A stretch of DNA of 63,170 bases from Campylobacteraceae bacterium (GTDB taxonomy: Bacteria > Campylobacterota > Campylobacteria > Campylobacterales > Sulfurovaceae). A program made the position numbers and the translations under genes. The stretch covers positions 1-63,170 of the forward strand of contig JALVTE010000120.1 of assembly GCA_027024155.1 (NCBI GenBank), read 5' to 3'. Shown piece by piece: positions 57,142 to 63,170 of this stretch (position 1 is the stretch's first letter; every line of letters starts with the position of its first letter). The notes beneath the pieces were generated by a model. It was given only the letters and a program-made list of their open reading frames with translations, did not search any database and was not told the DNA's origin.

Positions 57142-57411
57142 ATACATGTTCTAACCTTGTATTCTCGATTTTGATGGACTATAAAGCTATTAGATTTAGT
57201 GATTTAAAATCGAAGTCCTACCCATAGGTAAGTCGAGTTTTTAAATTACTAAAGATGACAGTTTTATAGTCCACCAAAATGGCAAGCAAGAAGTCGCCGT
57301 ATATTAAATAAAATAGCTTTGAATTGCAAAAAGCAGTCCTACAGCTATTTTATTCAATCTACAACGACTTCTTGCTAGTCAAAATAGAAAATATAAGGTT
57401 AGAACATGTAT
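57142..57411. repeat. Cloverleaf-type palindromic element D, between the Ehr large and small subunit genes (270 bp)
   Basis: Terminal arms of 33 bases at 57142-57174 and 57379-57411 (ATACATGTTCTAACCTT...) pair with three mismatches. They enclose hairpin 57175-57273 (TGGACTATAAA / TTTATAGTCCA; TTTAGTGATTTAAAA / TTTTAAATTACTAAA; tip CCTA-CCCA-TAGG) and hairpin 57285-57376 (AGCAAGAAGTCG / CGACTTCTTGCT; AAATAGCT / AGCTATTT). Sequence differs from copies A-C, but arm length, hairpin sizes and total size match. The right arm includes the AAGGTT and ATG of the small-subunit gene. The trinucleotide AGA flanks both ends. Confidence 0.8.
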
Positions 57412-57888
57412 AGATATTGGAAAAAGAGATTTGCAACAACATTAGAGCAAGATGAAGAGTTAGAAGCAATTAAAAAAGAGTTAAAAAAGCTAGTCAAAAA
57501 AAAGTTTGGCGGAAGTTTAGCTATAAGAATGGTAGATAGCGGCAGTTGCAACGCTTGTGAAGCAGAATGCAACGCACTCTCGAATCCATACTACAATTTA
57601 GAAGAGTTAGGAATCCATTTTGTAGCCAGCCCAAGACATGCTGATGTTATGTTTCTAAGTGGTGTAATGACCTTTAATATGTACCACCACGCCATAGATT
57701 GCTACAATCAAATACCATCACCAAAATGGGTAATAGCCATAGGCGATTGCGTAAAAGATTTAGGAGTATTTGAAAAAACTTATGCCATTAAAGGCAATAG
57801 TATAGAGGTAACTCATTATATTATAAACTGCCCACCAAGCCCTAAAGATATTATTTATGGCTTGCTGAAGTTCGCTAAGAAAGTTTAA
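57406..57888 (+). CDS. Ehr small subunit (NuoB/HyfI-like)
   Basis: A 160-residue NuoB-type protein. The four ligands of the proximal [4Fe-4S] cluster are present: C48 and C51 (SGSCNACEAE), C115 (IGDC) and C142 (NCPPSP); C55 is extra. The N-terminal ~40 residues are charged and helical. The ATG and ribosome-binding AAGG lie inside the right arm of element D, which separates it from the large-subunit gene, so translation may depend on that structure. No HyfA or HyfH ferredoxin gene follows; the operon ends here. Confidence 0.9.
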   Translation: MYRYWKKRFATTLEQDEELEAIKKELKKLVKKKFGGSLAIRMVDSGSCNACEAECNALSNPYYNLEELGIHFVASPRHADVMFLSGVMTFNMYHHAIDCYNQIPSPKWVIAIGDCVKDLGVFEKTYAIKGNSIEVTHYIINCPPSPKDIIYGLLKFAKKV

Positions 57889-57914
57889 TTTATTGTATAT
57901 TAACAGTAAGTAGT

Positions 57915-60029
57915 CTAACTTTTGTTAGACTCTGCTTCATCATTTTTAAACTTATTAAATATAGTAGTACTTAATTCATTTTTTATCTCTTTCATATTAT
58001 TATAAACTTTTTTTAACTCATTTTCATTTAGTCTATCTTCATCAATTATAGCAATTCTTATATTATTTATTTTTGTGTCATTATCACCTATAGTGTCATA
58101 TTGAATATCTATATCAATAGTGTATTTAATTTTTTTATCTATATCATAATCACTGACAAAAGTAAATTTGTACAGTTTATAAGACCTATATCGTTCTCTT
58201 ATTGTATTATATTTTATACATTTTATTTTTTCTTCCATATTTAATAAAGATGGCATATTGAAAATTGATATTATTGAATCTTCTGAATGGAAAAATTCAA
58301 TTAACTTTGTATAAATACCTTCAATTTTATGGTCAATATCTATATTACTGTTATCAAATACATATAAAGATTTTTCATGATTTTTACTATTATTTGTTCT
58401 TTCTTCTTTGTTATTATAGTCTATTTCTTCATTATTGCTTTGTTTATTATTTGACTTGCTAACTTTAGAATAAATATCTTTTGTAAAGTCTTTAATTGAT
58501 TTTGGAAGTATCTTAGATAAAATACTATTTATTGGTTTTGAAAATATCATATATAAACCAAGTAATAAGAAAAATATTAATAAATATTTTGAATAAGGTT
58601 CTAACTCAGATAATTTATCCCACATCTGTGAAAATGAATTAATATTTTTATCTGTAACTATTGGTGTTAATAAAGCTATCTCAACAGTAACAATAGTTAA
58701 TAAATATACACCTTTATTTAGTGATGCACTATTATCTTCTAATGTTTGTTTAAGCATAGTCTCTATTTTATCACTATTTTTTTGAATAGCTTCAAACATT
58801 TTTTGTGTGTATTGCTCATCTTTTCTTTTTAATACTTCGAGCATCTCTTCTTTTTGCATTTCACTATTTTCTACAGCTAACTGATTACTTATTTCATTAT
58901 TTTTACGCAGTTCAGCTATTTCATAGTGTATATTTTTGGTATTTTCTTCTTCTATTAATTTTTCGATACTATAGAAAAAGTTAGATATTGTTTCTATCCT
59001 TCGATTATATTGTTCTATTGCTTGGGTTAGTGTCTTATGCTTCTTAGGCAGATAAACTTTTTGCAATCCAACAAATAAGCTATTTAAGTATTTTAGATTT
59101 GGTAATTTTTCATACATCATTCCATGATATGATTCTAATCTCATCATTGACGATTTATTTATAATTGATGGAAAGTTATAATTAATACCATCTTCAAAAA
59201 TATCTGTTCTAATAATCCCTATTTCAGTTAAATTTTTTAAACAGTAGTCTAATCCTCTCCTATAATGTTCTAATGAAAAAGTATTAGCTACTCTAATAAA
59301 ATGTTCTATACTAGCAGATAAATAACTTTTTTTATTTCTTATACGATATTTATCTCTTTTGGATAAGGGTTGTAGATTTTTTTTATTAATTTTAACTAAA
59401 ATGATTGAATAAAGAATATTGTATAAAGTAAATTTTTTGTTTATATTTTTATAAGCATTAGAAGTCGGTTGATGAATTTTAAAAAAAACTGATGGTGCAA
59501 TATAAATATTATATAAAACATCCAATAATAGCTCTAATTGAAAGTAATTTAAAATGCCCTTGTATCCTTTAAAAAAAACTTTGTTTATTTCATTTTTTGT
59601 ATCATTTTTTCTTTTGTCTAAATAAACAGTATCAAATAGTATCTCAATATGTTTTAAAAAATTATTTTCGGAAGTTTTATCTTCAAATTGCCATAGGTAT
59701 AACCCATGAGAGAAGATAGTAAAAGTTCCTATTTTTTCATGTTTACTGTTTGTTACTGTATTACTAAATTTCTTATTATTAATTTGAAATGAAACATTCC
59801 TTACTGTAGTATCATTATACTGTTCATTACTATTAATTTTATACTCAAAAGGATAATCTTCAAAAGATATTTTTTCAATAATCTCTTTGCTTCTTAGCAA
59901 AATAGGATGTTCAATATAGTGTGTCTTGTTTATTTCACTAAATATGTTTAAGGGTGCATCCCAATAATTATCAAAACCAAAAAAATCTTTATTTAATGGT
60001 AGCCAAAGAGCAAATACATTAGATTCCAT
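57915..60029 (-). CDS. Unrecognised 704-residue membrane/coiled-coil protein
   Basis: Not assigned to a family. The N-terminal ~400 residues are soluble and start with a conserved-looking FALWLPLNKDFFGF; residues ~355-445 are a charged coiled coil; two membrane helices lie at ~440-465 and ~488-508; a polar Asn/Ser-rich linker (about 535-570) precedes a C-terminal domain of ~130 residues. Base composition is more AT-rich than most neighbours, with long A/T runs and very few GC-ending codons, and it stands alone between the Ehr operon and the PiT gene, so horizontal acquisition is possible. A defence or stress role would be speculation. Confidence 0.6.
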   Translation of the reverse strand: MESNVFALWLPLNKDFFGFDNYWDAPLNIFSEINKTHYIEHPILLRSKEIIEKISFEDYPFEYKINSNEQYNDTTVRNVSFQINNKKFSNTVTNSKHEKIGTFTIFSHGLYLWQFEDKTSENNFLKHIEILFDTVYLDKRKNDTKNEINKVFFKGYKGILNYFQLELLLDVLYNIYIAPSVFFKIHQPTSNAYKNINKKFTLYNILYSIILVKINKKNLQPLSKRDKYRIRNKKSYLSASIEHFIRVANTFSLEHYRRGLDYCLKNLTEIGIIRTDIFEDGINYNFPSIINKSSMMRLESYHGMMYEKLPNLKYLNSLFVGLQKVYLPKKHKTLTQAIEQYNRRIETISNFFYSIEKLIEEENTKNIHYEIAELRKNNEISNQLAVENSEMQKEEMLEVLKRKDEQYTQKMFEAIQKNSDKIETMLKQTLEDNSASLNKGVYLLTIVTVEIALLTPIVTDKNINSFSQMWDKLSELEPYSKYLLIFFLLLGLYMIFSKPINSILSKILPKSIKDFTKDIYSKVSKSNNKQSNNEEIDYNNKEERTNNSKNHEKSLYVFDNSNIDIDHKIEGIYTKLIEFFHSEDSIISIFNMPSLLNMEEKIKCIKYNTIRERYRSYKLYKFTFVSDYDIDKKIKYTIDIDIQYDTIGDNDTKINNIRIAIIDEDRLNENELKKVYNNMKEIKNELSTTIFNKFKNDEAESNKS

Positions 60030-60152
60030 TTTCGATTCCCAATATGTTAGATATTTCCTAATTTTAATACAATTTCATAGTATATTTTACTTTTTAGTAT
60101 AAAAATATTATATTAATAACATAAGTGTAACTTTATGTATTGTATTGGGTGC

Positions 60153-60175
60153 ATATTCAAGCTAAGCTTGAATAT
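60153..60175 (-). terminator. Near-perfect palindrome after the PiT gene
   Basis: ATATTCAAGCT and AGCTTGAATAT around a single A, four bases beyond the PiT stop codon. The 11-bp stem suits an end-of-transcript hairpin. Bases 60030-60152 are AT-rich with a likely promoter for the gene to the left and nothing else recognised. Confidence 0.55.
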
Positions 60176-60179
60176 ATTA

Positions 60180-61718
60180 TTACGCAGCTAAACCTTTTAA
60201 TACAAAGAAGATAATTGCAGATACTGCAGCTGCGGCTGGTACTGTTATGACCCATGCTGCAATGATTTTTTTAACCATTCCTCTTTTTACATAGTTTTCT
60301 CTAAGTGCTTTTTTAATCTTTTTAACCACTTTTTTCTGAGCTTTCTCTCTGTCTATCAAGTCTAATTTTTTAGCTGGGTCTTCGTTTGTGCAGTTTTTAA
60401 GTGCTGTTTTTATCTCTTTTAATTTTTCTACCTCTACATATAGGCTTTGCTGTTTCTCTTTCATATTTTTACTATCTAGCCACTCTCGCAAGAAACCAAC
60501 ACCAAATACTGCACCTACTGCGATATGTGTAGAAGATACAGGTAATCCTAGTTGAGAAGCGATAACAACTGTAATTGCAGCTGCCATCATTACAGAGAAG
60601 GCTCTCATTTGGTCTAGCTCTGTAATTTCGCTACCTACTGTTTTAATAAGTCTTGGTCCAAATAGTGAAAGACCAACTGCAATACCTAATCCACCAACTG
60701 CCATAACCCAGAAAGGAATTGCTGCTTTTTTTGCTACTTCTAAATGAGTTAATGCATCGTTTACAGCAGCCAAAGGACCTACTGCATTTGCAACATCGTT
60801 TGCGCCGTGGGCAAAACTTAAAAGTGCAGCTGCAAAGATTAGTGGAATTGTAAATAGTGTATTTAAATCTTTTCTACTATCTGTTAAGTTAGCAACCTTG
60901 CTAGCAACTCTTGGTTTAACTATTAAGAAAGTAACAATACCGCCAATTAAACCAAATATTAAACCTATACCAATAGTTGGCTTTTTAGTGTGTGGTAAGA
61001 AGCTTAAAATATCTGTAATATCTTTCCAAACATGCTTTAAGCCTTTTAGCGTAATATAAGTAATAAATGCAGCTGACATTATAGCTACCAAGATAGGAAC
61101 AACCTTTTTAGCCGCAGAGATTTTATCGTCTTTTCCAATAATTGTAGTTTTAATAATATAAAGAAATGCTGCGGCAATCATACCACCAAGAAGTGGAGAG
61201 ATAATCCAAGAAGCAACAATTTTCCCCATTGTACCCCAAGCAATAACAGCCATACCACCAGCCGCAACACCGGCACCTAGTACACCACCAACTATAGAGT
61301 GAGTAGTAGAAACTGGTGCTTTAAGCCAAGTTGCAAGATTTAGCCAAAGTGCCGCTGCTAAAAGTGCCGCACTCATTGCATATACAAATATCATAGGGTC
61401 GCCACCAAATGCAGTTGGTGCGATAATACCTTTTTTAATAGTGCCAACAACATCTGCACCCGCAATTAAAGAGCCACTAGCTTCAAATATAGAGGCAATT
61501 ACAACTGCTCCTCCGATTGTTAAAGCCCCAGCTCCAACAGCAGGGCCTACGTTGTTAGCTACATCGTTTGCTCCGATGTTCATTGCCATATAAGCACCAA
61601 ATAGTGCTGCTATTACTAAAAATGTGCCATTAGGGTTGTTACCCATTAATGTATTAGCATAGTATGCCACAGCTATTGCAAATAGTGAACCTAGAATAAC
61701 TTTGAAAATGTTACCCAT
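60180..61718 (-). CDS. pit: Inorganic phosphate transporter, PiT family
   Basis: Low-affinity phosphate symporter, 512 residues and ~11 membrane helices. The two family signatures GANDVANNVGPAVGAG (near residue 50) and GANDVANAVGPL (near 310) are both intact, with VSTTHSIVGGVLGAG and VSSTHIAVGAVFGVG. A ~95-residue charged cytoplasmic loop (about 405-490) precedes the last helix. No Pit accessory (DUF47) gene is adjacent. Divergent from pstS with a phosphate-box-like repeat between. Confidence 0.9.
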   Translation of the reverse strand: MGNIFKVILGSLFAIAVAYYANTLMGNNPNGTFLVIAALFGAYMAMNIGANDVANNVGPAVGAGALTIGGAVVIASIFEASGSLIAGADVVGTIKKGIIAPTAFGGDPMIFVYAMSAALLAAALWLNLATWLKAPVSTTHSIVGGVLGAGVAAGGMAVIAWGTMGKIVASWIISPLLGGMIAAAFLYIIKTTIIGKDDKISAAKKVVPILVAIMSAAFITYITLKGLKHVWKDITDILSFLPHTKKPTIGIGLIFGLIGGIVTFLIVKPRVASKVANLTDSRKDLNTLFTIPLIFAAALLSFAHGANDVANAVGPLAAVNDALTHLEVAKKAAIPFWVMAVGGLGIAVGLSLFGPRLIKTVGSEITELDQMRAFSVMMAAAITVVIASQLGLPVSSTHIAVGAVFGVGFLREWLDSKNMKEKQQSLYVEVEKLKEIKTALKNCTNEDPAKKLDLIDREKAQKKVVKKIKKALRENYVKRGMVKKIIAAWVITVPAAAAVSAIIFFVLKGLAA

Positions 61719-61770
61719 TACTCTCTCCTTTGTTTGTATAAAAGAATTATATCTTTTTTGCCTTGATTTT

Positions 61771-61788
61771 TGTTACCGTTGTGTTACC
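61771..61788. promoter_or_regulatory. Pho-box-like direct repeat between pit and pstS
   Basis: TGTTACC at 61771-61777 and again at 61782-61788, an 11-base period with a four-base spacer. PhoB boxes have this geometry (7-bp direct repeats spaced by four). The 113-base gap separates two divergent phosphate-uptake genes, making phosphate control plausible. No phoB or phoR gene is in the window. Confidence 0.5.
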
Positions 61789-61831
61789 AAATTAGTTTAC
61801 TATTGCATTATTAAAAACTAAAGGAATTAAA

Positions 61832-62830
61832 ATGTTAAAGAAAATTGTATCTAGTGTAGCTGTTTTAGCTCTTGCTTCTACTGTTGTTAATGCAGATGTT
61901 ATAAAAGGTAGAGGTGCTTCGTTTCCTGCTCCTGTTTATAAAGCTTGGACAAGTGCTTACAATAAAGCAACTGGTGTTCAGGTAGATTATACTCCTACTG
62001 GTAGTGGTGATGGTATTAAATCTATAGAGAAAAGAATTGTAGATTTTGCAGGTAGTGATAAGCCACTTAAGCCAAAAAGTTTAAAAAAGCATAAGCTTTA
62101 TATGTTCCCAGCAGTTGTTGGCTCAATCGTACTTGCTTACAATATCGATGGTGTAAAAGATGGAGAGTTAAAACTTTCTCGTGAAGCTATTGCAGCAATT
62201 TTTGATGGCAAAGCTACAAATTGGGATGATGCTGTTATTGCAAAGGATAACAAAGGTTTAAAACTTCCACACGCTCCTATTACTGTATGCGTAAGAGCAG
62301 ATAAATCTGGTACAACTTTTAACTTTACATACTTTTTAAATAAGATAGATAGTAGCTTTAAAGTTAGCAAAAAGCCAAATTGGGCAGCTCCTAAAGTAGT
62401 AGCTGGTAAATCAAACTCTGGTGTTACTGCTAATATTAAACAAATTAAAAACTCTATCGGTTACATTGAATACTCTTATAAATTAAAAGAGAATTTACCT
62501 GCGGCACAAGTTCAAAACAAGGCGGGTAAATTTATTAAAGCTACTGTACCTGCATTCCAAGATGCTGCTAAATATGCAAAATGGAGTAAAGATAGCGATT
62601 TTTATGCTGTAATTGGTGACCCAGATGGTGAAACAAGTTATCCAATAGTTGCTGCTACATTTATTCTTTTACCTGCTGAAAAAGCTGATATGAATAAAAA
62701 TGTTACTAAATTCTTTGACTGGGCATATAAAAATGGCGATAAAGCTGCTGCTGATTTAGGTTATGTGCCACTACCAGCATCTACAAAAGATGAAATTAGA
62801 AAATATTGGGAAGAGAAAGGTATTAAGTAA
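61832..62830 (+). CDS. pstS: Phosphate ABC transporter substrate-binding protein PstS
   Basis: Periplasmic phosphate-binding protein of the high-affinity Pst system. The 332-residue protein has a signal peptide ending near VVNADV (residue ~21), the opening GRGASFPAPVYKAW, the phosphate-contact region TPTGSGDGIKSI and FAGSDKPL, and DKSGTTFNFTYFL. The pstC, pstA and pstB genes do not follow in the remaining 340 bases. Ribosome-binding AAAGGAA precedes the ATG. Confidence 0.94.
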   Translation: MLKKIVSSVAVLALASTVVNADVIKGRGASFPAPVYKAWTSAYNKATGVQVDYTPTGSGDGIKSIEKRIVDFAGSDKPLKPKSLKKHKLYMFPAVVGSIVLAYNIDGVKDGELKLSREAIAAIFDGKATNWDDAVIAKDNKGLKLPHAPITVCVRADKSGTTFNFTYFLNKIDSSFKVSKKPNWAAPKVVAGKSNSGVTANIKQIKNSIGYIEYSYKLKENLPAAQVQNKAGKFIKATVPAFQDAAKYAKWSKDSDFYAVIGDPDGETSYPIVAATFILLPAEKADMNKNVTKFFDWAYKNGDKAAADLGYVPLPASTKDEIRKYWEEKGIK

Positions 62831-63170
62831 CCATAAGTTTTGCCTCTGCACTCGCAGGGGCTAAAGTATTAGCTCGAAGCCGAAAGCCAGCCACTACGTC
62901 ACTCCAACAAAAGTGGGAGTTCACAATTTTAACTACCCAAAAGTTAAAAAAGTATATTTTGGACAATGACAATATGAACCGTGGATTCCCTTTTCAAGGG
63001 AATGACAGCAATGGTAGGCTTTTAGCTTTATGCTTTAAAGTTGCCATCGCAGTCATTCTGAGCGGATGCGAAGAATCTAGTTTAAACGGCTGTAAAGCTA
63101 ATAGTTTATCTCGGCTTTTTAAGTTAGATTCTTCGCATCCGCTCAGAATGTTCTGTCTTAAACTCTCTTA
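62831..63170. repeat. Repeat-rich region after pstS
   Basis: No gene. It begins with a likely pstS terminator, GCCTCTGC-ACTC-GCAGGGGC at about 62842-62861. A long inverted pair around CGTCACTCC (62896) and GGGAATGAC (about 62998-63006) includes the REP-like repeat 62939-63014, related to 50730-50800. It ends with a perfect 26-bp inverted repeat, CATTCTGAGCGGATGCGAAG at 63054 and its partner at 63125-63150, the same family as 41565-41653. Confidence 0.75.

Noticed and set aside
51021-57888. Respiratory complex I (nuo) or a formate hydrogenlyase
   Set aside because: NuoE, F, G, I, J, A are absent and the HyfB C-terminal motif is present; the Ni-Fe ligands and ferredoxin subunits needed for a hydrogenlyase are missing.

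Overview
The window looks like chromosome of an AT-rich Campylobacterota (Epsilonproteobacteria) bacterium, probably a free-living Sulfurovum/Sulfurimonas-type organism rather than a host-adapted Campylobacter or Helicobacter. The evidence is gene content and order: rsmH separated from ftsA-ftsZ, alaS-maf followed closely by a class A penicillin-binding protein, hemL followed by an AtpZ/AtpI-like gene, several small mono-haem cytochromes c, and a DUF234-type protein in the short form typical of this phylum. This is inferred from protein similarity by eye; no database search was run.

Layout. 1-4833 (+): 5'-cut phosphatidylserine decarboxylase, a PDC-sensor membrane protein, a HAD phosphatase, hemL and three small membrane proteins. 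4811-9901 (-): family 4 uracil-DNA glycosylase, an RND exporter, an FtsL-like protein and rsmH. 10176-12990: a Sel1-repeat protein and bioA. 13356-17389 (+): a PpiD-like chaperone, ftsA and ftsZ. 17640-21479 (+): a helix-hairpin-helix protein with a lysine-rich tail, thioredoxin 2, and a two-component system with two small cytochromes. 21516-26397 (-): outer-membrane barrel, murI, rho, a Crp/Fnr regulator, an ArsC-family protein and lolA. 26518-31320 (+): secA, a LolC/E permease and mltG. 31363-39189 (mostly -): DUF234 protein, cytochrome c, trpS, der, two rhodanese genes (one fused to a ferredoxin-thioredoxin-reductase-like domain) and dsbD. 39567-50649: DUF255 protein, pgk, alaS, maf, bioF, a lone ABC ATPase and PBP1A. 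51021-57888 (+): a six-gene complex-I/hydrogenase-4-like membrane complex. 57915-62830: an unrecognised membrane protein, a PiT phosphate transporter and pstS.

Two aspects stand out. First, the hydrogenase-like large subunit has lost all four [NiFe]-binding cysteines while the small subunit keeps its [4Fe-4S] ligands, so this is an energy-converting-hydrogenase-related (Ehr) complex, not a hydrogenase. Second, the intergenic DNA is full of palindromic elements. The best defined is a ~270-bp cloverleaf: a ~33-bp terminal inverted repeat enclosing two ~92-99-bp hairpins. Two sequence-related full copies (39281-39553 and 43047-43317), one truncated copy (11572-11694) and one sequence-divergent element of the same architecture (57142-57411) are present. 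The arms of the two related full copies differ by compensating changes, and several element ends overlap a start codon, stop codon or the immediate upstream region of a gene. A separate 66-bp palindrome sits in frame inside alaS, adding about 22 residues to the editing region, much like a Rickettsia palindromic element.

No tRNA, rRNA, CRISPR array, prophage or intact insertion sequence was recognised.
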